A stretch of 64,000 nucleotides of DNA from Brachybacterium fresconis (GTDB lineage: Bacteria; Actinomycetota; Actinomycetes; Actinomycetales; Dermabacteraceae): assembly GCF_017876515.1 (NCBI RefSeq), contig NZ_JAGIOC010000001.1, forward strand, positions 248,001 through 312,000. The letters run 5' to 3'. The translations under genes were made by a program, and so were the position numbers. Below, piece after piece: positions 27,767 to 36,570 of the stretch (its first letter is position 1; each line of letters starts with the position of its first letter). The notes beneath the pieces are model-generated. The model had not been told where the DNA came from and did not search any database. It saw only the letters and a list, made by a program, of their open reading frames with translations.

Positions 27767-30508
27767 TCACTGGGTCATCTCCGCGTAGCGTTCGAACAGG
27801 ATCCGCTGGCGCTCCCACTCCGACTTGCACGTGCGCTTAGCACCGAATGCCTTGTCCACCGCGACGTCCAGGCTCCGGTGGGCCTTCAGCAGCGCAGTGT
27901 CCATCGCCAGCGGATCGTAGTGCTCTGCGAGCGACCGCTCCGGATGGAGAGCCCGTACCTCCAGAACTTCCTCGCCAGCGGCGATAATCTTCTGCCGTAG
28001 TGGCGGCTCCGGCGCCGGGAGGGGGAGCGTATTCCAGGTCAACGTGTTCGAGAATCGGATGTCTGACTTCAGACGACCGCCGACAGCTCGTTGCCAGGCC
28101 ATGAACATAGACGAGGAGATGATGCCGAACAGCAACCCGTCGGGGTCGCCGGCTTTGAATGCCGCGTTGCTGGCAATCACATCGGGCTCGAAATAGGCAC
28201 ACGTCATGAAAAGGCGGTGCTCACTCACGACGCTGGGGATGCAGATGAAGCGCACGTCCGGCTGAGAGCGCTGCCCGAAGAGATGCGGGGTCGCAGCCAT
28301 CCCTCGCGTGGAGGAGGCTGAGCTGGCGTTGCGGAACTCCCGTACCGCCTCGATGCGCTCCCTCAGCACGGGGGACTTCCGTACGTCTGCGGGATCGAGA
28401 TCGGCCAGCCACAAGCACCAACGCTGCTGCCGGCGGACGAGCTCCCGCGCACCGACATACTGTCGCACGTACTTCGCGGCAATCGGATCGGCGACGACCT
28501 CACCGTATTCCTCGGCCTCGATGATGAGGTGCCCTCCGTCGCGCGGCATGTTTCCGAAGGTCGCATCTGGCAGTCCTGGCGACAGCGGAGCCCTGCGCTG
28601 TTCGACAAGAACATTCGGGCCATCGACGAGGTACCCGTTGACGGTGTGGGCGGCGATCTCGGACGCCTCGCCCTTGGGACTCGCATAAGCAAACAGGCGG
28701 GGCTTCGGCTTCGCCTCCCGATCAAAACCGATGATCACGCAATGCACGGCCGCGGCGCCAGGTGCTTCGCTGGTCCAGGCGAAGGTGCGGTGGGCGAAGC
28801 GGATGCGCCATCCCGCCTCGAAGATCGGGCCGAACAGCGCCGGCACGGGCTCGCCCTGAGCGATGGAGTTGGTCGAGACGAACGCGAATCGACCTGGGAT
28901 CTCGCCGAAGAAGTCGAGTGCCTTGCGGTACCAGCCGGTGACGTAGTCGAGCCGGCCGATGTCCTTGCGCTGCCACACGTCGCGCAGCTCCTGCGCCTGC
29001 TCGTTGGTGCGGGTGGCGTGCCCGAGGAACGGCGGATTGCCCATGATGAAGGTGCCGGCATCAGGGGTGAGCACGTCGGTCCAGTCGGTGCGCAGGGCGT
29101 TGCCGACCACAATGCGAGCGGAATCCTGTAGGGGCAGCATCGGGACCGCGTAGCCGAGGGTGAGGTTCACGTCCTGGTTGGCCTGATGCTCGACCAGGAA
29201 CATCGCCGTCCGCGCGATCGTAGCGGGCCACTCCTCGATCTCCATGCCGTAGAACTGCGTCAGCTTCACATGCACGCGCGACTCCGCGTCCAGCGACAGC
29301 TGGGTGCGGCGCGGGTCGAGCTCCTGGAGGCGCTCATGGATCCGTAGCTCCAGGGCGCGCAGCTCGCGGTAGGCGATGATCAGGAAGTTCCCGCAGCCGC
29401 AAGCCATGTCCGCGAACGTCAGCGACCCCAGGTGCTCGAGCAGCTTCTCGAGGTCGCGCTTCTTCGCGCGCGCCTTGACGAACCGCTCCTCGAGCTCGTC
29501 GAGGAACAGGGGACGGATGAGCTTCAGGATGTTGGTCTCGGTCGTGTAGTGCTCGCCGAGGCCGCGCCTGGCCTTCTTGTCCTTCACCGCCTGGAACAGG
29601 GACCCGAAGATCGCGGGGGAGATGCTGGACCAGTTGAAGTAGGCGGCCTGCAGCAGCAGCTGGCGGGAGTCGCGGTCGAAGTAGGGGATGTCCACCGCCT
29701 CGCCGAACACGGAGCCGTTGACGTACGGGAACGCCATCAGCAGGTCGTCGTCGCGGCCGTAGCGCTTGTCCTCGGGCTTGTTCAGCGCCTGGTACAGCGT
29801 GGCCAGCTGCGCGCCGAGGTCGGAGCCGTCCTCGCTGGTGCGCTCCTCGATGTAGCGGGAGAACAGGTCGCGTTCCCACAGGCCGGAGTCGTCGGCGTAC
29901 AGGCAGAACAGGGTGCGGATCAGGAAGATCGATGCCTGGTGGTCGTCATACCCGGTCTTCTCGAGGTGCTCGTACAGGCCGGCCATGAGCTGGGCGGCTT
30001 TGATCGAGGCGTTCTCTTGCTCGGTGGAGCCGAACTTGGTACGCCGGTAGCCGGCCAGGAACATCAGGCCCTCGACGCGGGAGGGCAGCTGGTCGAGGTC
30101 GAACTCGATCACGGACTGCTCGCCGGGTTCGGCGGTGAGGTCGAGCAGCCGGAAGCGGCGGAAGTCGCTGGTGATGACGTGATCGGGGCGTTCGTTCTCG
30201 GTGAGCGACTCCATGTAGTCCAGCGCCTGCGCTTCGGCAGCAATGAGGTCTTCGCCGGCAGACTTCATCTCGACCAACGCCGTCCCGGAGATCAGCGCGT
30301 CGATGTAGCCGCGGCGCCCCGTCGTGGAGCGCTGCGCCCTCTTCTCGTAGACCGCAGCGGTGCGTCCGCTGACCCCGAACACCCCCAGGAGGCCGCGCAC
30401 GAACTCCTGCGCCTCACCGCGCTCGTACCCCTCGGCGTCCCGCCACTCCGCGACGAAGGCGCCGGCGCGCGAGCGGATGTCGGACAGCACGAGGGGCTTG
30501 GAGCTCAT
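27767..30508 (-). CDS. MmeI-like Type IIL restriction-modification enzyme
   Basis: Start at ATG 30508 (MSSKPLVLSDIRSRAGAFVA), giving 913 residues, normal for MmeI-type enzymes; the longer frame upstream has no support. The order is an N-terminal PD-(D/E)xK endonuclease (YIDALISG-x4-EMKSAG, Asp70, Glu80, Lys82), a helical spacer, an N6-adenine methyltransferase with motif I ADMACGCGNFL near residue 366 and motif IV NPPF near 489, and a C-terminal target-recognition domain. One polypeptide cuts unmodified sites and methylates host DNA. All catalytic residues are present, so it should be active. Recognition sequence cannot be read by eye. Confidence 0.92.
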   Translation of the reverse strand: MSSKPLVLSDIRSRAGAFVAEWRDAEGYERGEAQEFVRGLLGVFGVSGRTAAVYEKRAQRSTTGRRGYIDALISGTALVEMKSAGEDLIAAEAQALDYMESLTENERPDHVITSDFRRFRLLDLTAEPGEQSVIEFDLDQLPSRVEGLMFLAGYRRTKFGSTEQENASIKAAQLMAGLYEHLEKTGYDDHQASIFLIRTLFCLYADDSGLWERDLFSRYIEERTSEDGSDLGAQLATLYQALNKPEDKRYGRDDDLLMAFPYVNGSVFGEAVDIPYFDRDSRQLLLQAAYFNWSSISPAIFGSLFQAVKDKKARRGLGEHYTTETNILKLIRPLFLDELEERFVKARAKKRDLEKLLEHLGSLTFADMACGCGNFLIIAYRELRALELRIHERLQELDPRRTQLSLDAESRVHVKLTQFYGMEIEEWPATIARTAMFLVEHQANQDVNLTLGYAVPMLPLQDSARIVVGNALRTDWTDVLTPDAGTFIMGNPPFLGHATRTNEQAQELRDVWQRKDIGRLDYVTGWYRKALDFFGEIPGRFAFVSTNSIAQGEPVPALFGPIFEAGWRIRFAHRTFAWTSEAPGAAAVHCVIIGFDREAKPKPRLFAYASPKGEASEIAAHTVNGYLVDGPNVLVEQRRAPLSPGLPDATFGNMPRDGGHLIIEAEEYGEVVADPIAAKYVRQYVGARELVRRQQRWCLWLADLDPADVRKSPVLRERIEAVREFRNASSASSTRGMAATPHLFGQRSQPDVRFICIPSVVSEHRLFMTCAYFEPDVIASNAAFKAGDPDGLLFGIISSSMFMAWQRAVGGRLKSDIRFSNTLTWNTLPLPAPEPPLRQKIIAAGEEVLEVRALHPERSLAEHYDPLAMDTALLKAHRSLDVAVDKAFGAKRTCKSEWERQRILFERYAEMTQ

Positions 30509-30622
30509 GGCCACATGATCGCAGGCCTGCTGCGTCTGCGGATCCTGTTCGGGACCGGCACGGTGCGAGGCGACAGCGACATCAGCGCTACCGAAAACGG
30601 CAACCATGAGGAAGGACGCCCC

Positions 30623-30862
30623 GTGAACCACCACCCCTCGATCGACCCAGTATCCGACGCAGTGCTGCTCCACGACCTGGCACGAGAGGTCAACCGGCTT
30701 CGGCCGCGCATCGTCCTCGAACGCGAGTGGGCGATCGAGGAAGCCTGGCTGAAAGGGTCCTCGCACCGCAAGATCGCCCAAGCGCTGGGGGAGCGTCCCG
30801 TCTGGGTGCGGGAGCAGCTGTACATGTCCGGGCACGACCCAGCGATCCGGTGGCCGTACTGA
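30623..30862 (+). CDS. Small HTH-like DNA-binding protein
   Basis: A 79-residue protein starting at GTG 30623, placed by AGGAAGG eight bases upstream; no ATG is available in frame. Residues 28-70 form an acidic helix followed by a helix-turn-helix (AIEEAWLKGSSHRKIAQALG, then ERPVWVREQLY). It diverges from the MmeI-like gene with a 114-base gap that must hold both promoters. It could be a small regulator of the restriction enzyme, in the manner of controller proteins, but this is inferred from position alone. Confidence 0.6.
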   Translation: MNHHPSIDPVSDAVLLHDLAREVNRLRPRIVLEREWAIEEAWLKGSSHRKIAQALGERPVWVREQLYMSGHDPAIRWPY

Positions 30863-30911
30863 GCTGCGGGGCCCGAGCCGAGAGACCGCTCCTGGCGTCG
30901 GGTCCGGTTGG

Positions 30912-31955
30912 TCAGCCGTCGGCGCCGGGGTCGGCGGGCCTGTCCAGCTTCGCGCGGGAGATGACGGTCTGGTCGACGCCCCGGAACCGGTCATGGTCCT
31001 TCACGGTGCCGGTCATGGAGACCTGGTCTCCGGCCTGCACCTGCTGGAGCGAGCCGGTCTTCCAGACGATCTCGTGGCCGTCAGCGTCGCGCATGGTGAT
31101 GATCTGGAACGGCTCGTCACCGTACGGGTAGCCGTACCGGGGCCGGGTGGACTCGTACACGTTGGTGACGGCCACCGGCACCTCCCGCATCCGCGTCTTG
31201 ACCGGTGCGGCGAACCCCTCGGCGGCCGACGCGGCCCGCTCCTGCTGAGCCTCCTGGTTCGCGACCTCGCGCTGCCGGCGACCGTAGACGGCGACGGCAC
31301 TGACGACCACGCCCTGCATTTTGTCGGTGGCGAACCCGGCCTCGAGAGCTGTGATGAGGTTGCGGCCGTAGTCGGAGTCCGTGCCGATCGAGGCTCCGGC
31401 AGAGATGACGTCGTCCACGACCCCCGATTTGAGCACTTCGGCCAGCTGCTCGTGGGCCTGCTCGCGCTCTTCGCGCTCCTCCGGGGTCAGCCGGCGGGAG
31501 GTGACCGAGCTGAACAGGTACTCGCCCCGGTCCGCGGTGGAGGAGGCGCCCCATCCGGCGGCGCGCGACTTCGACACGTAGCGCTTGCCCATGTCGGTGG
31601 CGACCAGTGCCTTCGCGACCAGTCCCCGACTGTCGGTGACCTGGGTCGATCCCACGGGCGCGTGCTGGTCATCGTCCTGCAGGTCATCCATCCCCAGCCC
31701 CAGGGTCCACAGACCTTTGGGCTTGATGCCGAGGAATGCCCCCATGCAGGAGGCACCGACCTGCAGCGTGTCCCCGGTCTCAGGGTCGGTGACCAGGTAG
31801 GTGGTGTTGCGGTCGCGGAACTTTCCGCAGTGGTCACACCGTCCCGGCTCGGCCCATTTCGACCACGAGTCCGAGCAGGCACGGCTCAAGAGCGGCCAGG
31901 CGATGATCGACCTCTTCGACGGCGGGGAGCTCGACCAGCTCCCCACCATCGTCAC
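30912..31955 (-). CDS. Uncharacterised protein with zinc-ribbon-like motif, 5' end probably replaced
   Basis: The frame covers 347 residues, but only about residues 36-347 look native: GRCDHCGKFRDRNTTYLV followed by VGASCMGAFLG suggests a Cys4 zinc site. A helical middle and a C-terminal beta region (MREVPVAVTNVYESTRPRYG, GDQVSMTGTVKDHDRFRGVD) that resembles an OB-fold follow. The first 35 codons run antisense through the remains of an exonuclease-like gene (31850-32238), so the true start has been lost or moved. Similar proteins are coded on actinobacterial plasmids and phages. No function can be given. Confidence 0.6.
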   Translation of the reverse strand: MTMVGSWSSSPPSKRSIIAWPLLSRACSDSWSKWAEPGRCDHCGKFRDRNTTYLVTDPETGDTLQVGASCMGAFLGIKPKGLWTLGLGMDDLQDDDQHAPVGSTQVTDSRGLVAKALVATDMGKRYVSKSRAAGWGASSTADRGEYLFSSVTSRRLTPEEREEREQAHEQLAEVLKSGVVDDVISAGASIGTDSDYGRNLITALEAGFATDKMQGVVVSAVAVYGRRQREVANQEAQQERAASAAEGFAAPVKTRMREVPVAVTNVYESTRPRYGYPYGDEPFQIITMRDADGHEIVWKTGSLQQVQAGDQVSMTGTVKDHDRFRGVDQTVISRAKLDRPADPGADG

Positions 31956-32238
31956 CGGCGACTACAACTCACCCGCCCATGACTCCGGTGCCTACACGAC
32001 CCTCGTCACGGACGGCCCCACCGTGGATTCCTGGGATACCGCGGCCGAGCAGCTCACCCCGGCCTGGGAGACCTGCCCCGGCTACGCAGAGGCGGTCGAG
32101 GGTGGCGACCGGATCGACTGGGTGCTGACCACGGAAGACATCACCACGCATCAGGCTGCGATCAACGACTACCGCGATCCCAGCGGTGCCTTCGCGTCCG
32201 ATCACCTGCCGATGCAGGCGCTGCTCTCCCTGCCCTGA
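31850..32238 (+). pseudogene. 3' remnant of an endonuclease/exonuclease/phosphatase-family gene
   Basis: About 130 codons in frame carry the C-terminal signature of this family: HFDHESEQARLKSG, then LPTIVTGDYNSPAHDSGAYT, GDRIDWVLTTEDI and FASDHLPMQALLS. The catalytic N-terminal half is absent. The frame before 31850 is the antisense of the neighbouring gene, so the break point lies at about 31850. A hairpin terminator follows at 32255-32292. The gene is a fragment, not functional. Confidence 0.72.
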
Positions 32239-32254
32239 GAGTCCTCGTGCAGGC

Positions 32255-32292
32255 ACGGCCCGCCGCCCCGCGGAACCGGGAAGGCGGGCCGT
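32255..32292. terminator. Bidirectional hairpin terminator
   Basis: ACGGCCCGCC (32255-32264) pairs with GGCGGGCCGT (32283-32292), a ten-base perfect stem with an 18-base loop, followed by TTCG on the plus side. It sits between the convergent ends of the exonuclease-like remnant and the GH130 gene and can serve both. Confidence 0.7.
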
Positions 32293-32319
32293 TTCGTGCA
32301 AAGGCCCTACCGGGCGAGC

Positions 32320-33312
32320 TCAGCCGTCGGCGCGCAGATCGGTCCCGTACCTCTCGGCCGGATCGGCAACCGCGACGGCGAGCGTGGTGTCGGACTGGCC
32401 GTAGTAGGCGAACCACTTCCCGCGGAACTTCACGAGCCCCTCCACGAAGGTCACGTTCGAGACCAGCCCGTGCCTGTCCTCGAAGGTCTGCGGCCGCAGC
32501 CAGGGCTCCTGGAGACGGGCGAGGACCGCCGTCGGGTTCGCGGGGTCGATGACGATCTGCCCGCAGCGGTAGTCCACCTCCCGCGTGCCGTCCTCCAGGT
32601 AGCGCCGGGTGGCGCCGTTGGTGAGCATCAGCAGGAGCCCGTTGTCGGTCAGCACCGGAGAGGTGCCGATCTCCACGAGCGCCTCGTCCCAGGTGCCCGG
32701 GGTGGGGGAGTACATCGGTTCCTCGTCGGTCGTGCCGGGGGTCCAGTGGATGAGGTCGTCGCTGGTCGCCCAATAGATCCCGCCCTCTCCGAAATACATC
32801 CACCACTTCCCGTCGATCTGCTGGGGGACGATCACGCCGGCCTTGGACCAGTTGAAGCCCCGCGGATCCATGGTCTTGAAGGTGTCGAAGTCCTCGAAGA
32901 GCGGGCCGTGCTTGGTCCAGGTGCGCAGATCCGGGGAGGTCGCCAGGCACAGCTGCGCGGAGCGTCGGTCCCAGCCCGTGTAGGTGAGGTAGTAGGTGCC
33001 CTCGATGTACGCGATGCGCGGGTCCTCGCAGCCGAAGCGCTCGTAGTCGTGCTCGGGCGAGAGGATCGGCGCGTCCTCCCGCTCGAAGTGGTACCCGTCG
33101 TCGCTGAACGCTATGCCGACGTGCGAGATGATGTCCTCCGCGTGGGCTCGGTACAGCAGCACCACCTGATCATCGACGACCAGCGCCGCCGGATTGTAGA
33201 GATTCGAGGACTCCCAGGAGTCGCCCTTGGGCCGCAGGATCGGGTTGTTGTCGTGGGGGGTGAAAGGGCCCAGCGGGAAGCGGGCGTCGCCGAAGAGGCT
33301 GGTGGTGGTCAT
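32320..33312 (-). CDS. GH130-family glycoside phosphorylase/hydrolase (beta-mannoside-type)
   Basis: This 330-residue cytosolic protein has a five-bladed beta-propeller pattern. The motifs YNPAALVVDDQVVLLYRAHA, ISHVGIAFSDDGYHF and RFGCEDPRIAYIEGTYYLTY are characteristic of GH130, enzymes that split beta-1,4- or beta-1,2-mannosides, often by phosphorolysis to mannose 1-phosphate. No signal peptide is present, which fits intracellular handling of an imported oligosaccharide. It is the last gene of the LacI-ABC transporter cluster. Whether it is a phosphorylase or a hydrolase cannot be settled from motifs alone. Confidence 0.85.
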   Translation of the reverse strand: MTTTSLFGDARFPLGPFTPHDNNPILRPKGDSWESSNLYNPAALVVDDQVVLLYRAHAEDIISHVGIAFSDDGYHFEREDAPILSPEHDYERFGCEDPRIAYIEGTYYLTYTGWDRRSAQLCLATSPDLRTWTKHGPLFEDFDTFKTMDPRGFNWSKAGVIVPQQIDGKWWMYFGEGGIYWATSDDLIHWTPGTTDEEPMYSPTPGTWDEALVEIGTSPVLTDNGLLLMLTNGATRRYLEDGTREVDYRCGQIVIDPANPTAVLARLQEPWLRPQTFEDRHGLVSNVTFVEGLVKFRGKWFAYYGQSDTTLAVAVADPAERYGTDLRADG

Positions 33313-33457
33313 GGAGATGTCCTTTGCTGTGGGGTCGGGGTGCAGTGCTGCGACGGCTCGGCGAGGCGGCGCCGATCGCGTCCGCTGCTGCGGCCGCTTC
33401 AGCTGCGGCCGTATCGGTCGTATCAGTGGCGTCAGATGCGTCGGTCGCGTCGGCCGA

Positions 33458-34294
33458 TCACCCCTTCACTCCGGCGCCGATGTCGGAGGCCGTGAAGTAC
33501 TTCTGGAACAGGCAGAACAGGATCACGACGGGCAGCGCGAGGGCGCAGGCCCCGGCGAGGATCGCGCCATTGGGGTTCGCGACGGTCTGGGCGATGTTGG
33601 CGATGTAGTTCGCCAGCGCCACCGCGAGGGGCTGCATCGAGGCGTCCTTCGTGATGAGGAAGGGCCAGAGGAACTCGTTCCACGGGCCGATGAAGGTGAT
33701 CAGCACGACCGTCGCGATCGCCGGGCGCACCAGCGGGATCGCGATGGCCCACAGCACGCGCAGCTCGCTCGCCCCGTCGATCCTCGCCGCCTCGAACATC
33801 TCCTCGGGCAGGGCCAGGAAGAACTGCCGGAAGATGAACACCGCGGTGGTGTTGATGAAGAACGGCAGGATCATCCCGGCGTAGGTGTCTCCGAGCCCGT
33901 AGGAGCCTGCGACCTGTACGTACAGGGGGATCATGAGCAGCTGGAAGGGGACCATCTGCACGCCGAGCATGACCACGAACAGCACTCCGCGACCGCGCCA
34001 GTGCAGCCGGGACAGGGCGTAGCCGGCGCTGAGACCGAAGGTCAGGGTGCCCAGCAGAACCCCGGCGGTGAACACCACCGAGTTCAGCAGCGCACGCAGC
34101 AGCGGGAGCCGCTCGTTGATGCTGGCGAAGTTCTCCAGCGTCCAGCCCCCGGTGGGGAACATGCCCGCCGGGGTGGTGGTCGGGTTCTCCTGCAGGGCTC
34201 CGACGATCATGAAGTAGAAGGGGAAGATGAACACCAGCGCCGCGAGCGCGAGGATCACGTACAGCGCGATCCGGGTGGGAATGCGGGACCTCAT
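33458..34294 (-). CDS. Carbohydrate ABC transporter permease (MalG-type)
   Basis: A 278-residue protein with six hydrophobic helices (IALYVILALAALVFIFPFYF at the N-terminus). The inner-membrane EAA loop reads EEMFEAARIDGASELRVLWA, which contacts the ATPase. With the second permease it forms the translocation channel of a CUT1-type sugar importer. It begins one base after the upstream permease ends. No ATP-binding subunit is coded in the cluster; a shared MsiK-like ATPase elsewhere, common in actinobacteria, is likely. Confidence 0.92.
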   Translation of the reverse strand: MRSRIPTRIALYVILALAALVFIFPFYFMIVGALQENPTTTPAGMFPTGGWTLENFASINERLPLLRALLNSVVFTAGVLLGTLTFGLSAGYALSRLHWRGRGVLFVVMLGVQMVPFQLLMIPLYVQVAGSYGLGDTYAGMILPFFINTTAVFIFRQFFLALPEEMFEAARIDGASELRVLWAIAIPLVRPAIATVVLITFIGPWNEFLWPFLITKDASMQPLAVALANYIANIAQTVANPNGAILAGACALALPVVILFCLFQKYFTASDIGAGVKG

Positions 34295-34295
34295 G

Positions 34296-35219
34296 TCAGC
34301 TCTCCTTCGTCAGGCGGGTGGAGGCCAGGGACAGCACGCCGACGCCGATCACGAGCAGCACGCCGATCGCGGAGGCGACGTCCGGGTTCCCCTGCTGGAT
34401 GCCCTTCTGGTAGATCATCAGCACCGGCGAGGTGGAGGCGCCATCAGGTCCGCCGCCGCTGGTCAGCAGGTACGGCTCGGTGAACAGGTTCGCGCCGGTG
34501 ATGATCGAGAGGATCAGCACGAGCATCGTGGTGGCGCGCAGGCCCGGCACCGTGATGTGTCGGAAGCGCTGCAGGATCCCGGCCCCGTCGGTCGAGGCGG
34601 ATTCGTACAGCTCCTTCGGCACGTTCTGGAGCGCGGCGAGGTACAGCAGGATGTAGAACCCCAGCTGCTTCCACGTCACGTACAGGGCGATCGACGGCAT
34701 CGCGAGGGCGTCGTTGACCAGCCACGAAGGATCCGGGGCGAGCGGTCCGAGGATCGTGTTGACCAGACCGTCCTGCGAGAACAGCAGCATCCACACGCCG
34801 ATCAGCGAGACGCTCGCCGTCACGTACGGCACGTAGAACGCCACGCGGAAAGCACCGGCCCAGCGGGTGACCGCGTTCAGGGCCGACGCGAACCCCATCG
34901 ACAGGATGACCGTGAGTGGCACGTTGATCACGAGGAACACCGCGATGTTGCCGAAGGACTGCAGCACGCGGGGATCGGTGAGCGCGATGCGATAGTTCTC
35001 CAGCCCGACGAACGGGTGGTCCATGTCCATGCCGGGGGCGGTGAACACGTAGTCGAAGAACGAGATGTACACGGCGTAGGCCAGCGGATACGCCATCACG
35101 GCGGCGAGGAACACGATGTACGGCAGGGAGATCCCCAGACCGAGAGGCTGCTTCCCGAGCAGCCGACGCAGCGGGCTCGCCGGGGGTCGTAGGGGCGGGG
35201 CGGTATCGGGGGTGGTCAT
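34296..35219 (-). CDS. Carbohydrate ABC transporter permease (MalF-type)
   Basis: Start at ATG 35219 (MTTPDTAPPLRPPAS), overlapping the binding-protein stop by ATGA; 307 residues. Six helices are visible (LGISLPYIVFLAAVMAYPLA and others), and the EAA motif reads PKELYESASTDGAGILQRFR. The partner of the MalG-type permease in the same importer. Codon usage and GC match neighbours. The longer frame upstream is antisense to the coding sense of the binding protein and was not used. Confidence 0.92.
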   Translation of the reverse strand: MTTPDTAPPLRPPASPLRRLLGKQPLGLGISLPYIVFLAAVMAYPLAYAVYISFFDYVFTAPGMDMDHPFVGLENYRIALTDPRVLQSFGNIAVFLVINVPLTVILSMGFASALNAVTRWAGAFRVAFYVPYVTASVSLIGVWMLLFSQDGLVNTILGPLAPDPSWLVNDALAMPSIALYVTWKQLGFYILLYLAALQNVPKELYESASTDGAGILQRFRHITVPGLRATTMLVLILSIITGANLFTEPYLLTSGGGPDGASTSPVLMIYQKGIQQGNPDVASAIGVLLVIGVGVLSLASTRLTKES

Positions 35220-36523
35220 CGTGCTCCCTTCTGGACCAACGCATCGATCTGCTCGGCGGCATCGTGCAGGCCGTCCGTGACCGACTTCTTTTCGAAGATC
35301 GCGGAGGCGGAGAACTCGTCGCGGAACCGCTGCCAGATCTCGATGGCGCCGGACAGGTAGGGCACGTCGGCCACTCGATCGGCCTGATCGGCGAAGCTCG
35401 TGTAGTCGGGATGCTCGGCGAAGTAGTCCGGGTAGGTGGCGAGCAGGTCGGTGCGCAGAGGCATCTGACCGGAGAGCTCGAGCAGCTTGCCGTCCCACTC
35501 CTCGCTGGTGGCGAAGGAGAGGAACTCCCAGGCCGTGAGCCGATTCCGACTCGAGCTGAACATCGCGACGTTCTTGGAATCCGCGAAGGTGATGGTCTCC
35601 TCAGGGGCGATGCCGTCCGCACTGGGAACCGGCATGAATCCGTAGTCGAGCTGATCCTTGTAGGTGGCGATCGCCCACGGCCCTGCCAGCTGCATCGCGG
35701 TGGTGCCCATCGTCATCGCGTCGTCCGTGGACTCCTCCCGTGGAGCGAGCTCTTCCTCGTACATCGCGCGCCACAGCTCGGCGACCGCCAGGCCGTCGGG
35801 GGAGTCGAACGTGGTCGCGTCATCCTCTACGAGGAGCGTGCCGTGGGTCTGGGCGAGGTACATCGGGTAGAAGTCGAACCACGGCTGGTAGAAGTCGCTC
35901 GTGGGTGCGGGCCAGACGGCTGATGCCGAGGCACCTGAGCTGACGATCTGCCGTGAGCCCTCGAGGAAAGTCTCGAAGGTGTCCATTCCCGGGGACCCTG
36001 GATCGATCCCGGCGGCCGCGAAGATCTCCTTGTTGAACATGACCATCACCGGGTTGGACTTCCAGGGCAGCTGGTAATAACCGCCCTGGCCTCCGTCCTC
36101 GGCGTAGTCGCGGGCGCGCTGTCCGGTGCGGCTCTCGATGTGCTCCCGGCCGCCCTCGAACGTGGTCAGATCGACCAGGCCGCCGGCGCGCACCCAATCG
36201 GGCAGCGCTGCCGGGGACGCGTTGAAGACGAGATCTGCGGTGGTGCCGGCCACGATCGCGGCGGAGATAGCCTCCTCCGAGCTGGCTCCGGCAGGGACCT
36301 CCTGCAGCGTGACCTGCTCATCGGGATGCTCGGCGTTCCAGGCGGCGGTGACCGCCTCGCCCCAGGCGAGCTCCTGCTCGTTGTTGGAGACCCAGATCCG
36401 GATGGCGCCACGGGTTGTCGCCGCCTGCTCAGCGTCGACCGCGCTGCGTGAGCAGGCTCCTGCGGCGAGGGTCGGAGGAACTGCGAGTGCTGTGGCGCCG
36501 AGAGCGCGCCGGGTGAGAGTCAT
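35216..36523 (-). CDS. Extracellular sugar-binding lipoprotein of the ABC importer
   Basis: A 435-residue type-1 solute-binding protein. The N-terminus MTLTRRALGATALAVPPTLA leads to AGACS, a twin-arginine-like signal with a lipobox cysteine, so the protein is tethered outside the membrane. The body has the usual pattern (IRIWVSNNEQELAWGEAVTA, TADLVFNASPAALPDWVRAG, YYQLPWKSNPVMVMFNKEIF). It delivers oligosaccharide, probably a mannoside judging by the GH130 enzyme, to the permeases. First transport gene after lacI, 47 bases downstream of it. Confidence 0.92.
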   Translation of the reverse strand: MTLTRRALGATALAVPPTLAAGACSRSAVDAEQAATTRGAIRIWVSNNEQELAWGEAVTAAWNAEHPDEQVTLQEVPAGASSEEAISAAIVAGTTADLVFNASPAALPDWVRAGGLVDLTTFEGGREHIESRTGQRARDYAEDGGQGGYYQLPWKSNPVMVMFNKEIFAAAGIDPGSPGMDTFETFLEGSRQIVSSGASASAVWPAPTSDFYQPWFDFYPMYLAQTHGTLLVEDDATTFDSPDGLAVAELWRAMYEEELAPREESTDDAMTMGTTAMQLAGPWAIATYKDQLDYGFMPVPSADGIAPEETITFADSKNVAMFSSSRNRLTAWEFLSFATSEEWDGKLLELSGQMPLRTDLLATYPDYFAEHPDYTSFADQADRVADVPYLSGAIEIWQRFRDEFSASAIFEKKSVTDGLHDAAEQIDALVQKGAR

Positions 36524-36570
36524 CGTCGATCTCCTCGGTGGTGGGGGTGGTCGTGGTGGTGGGCGGATCG

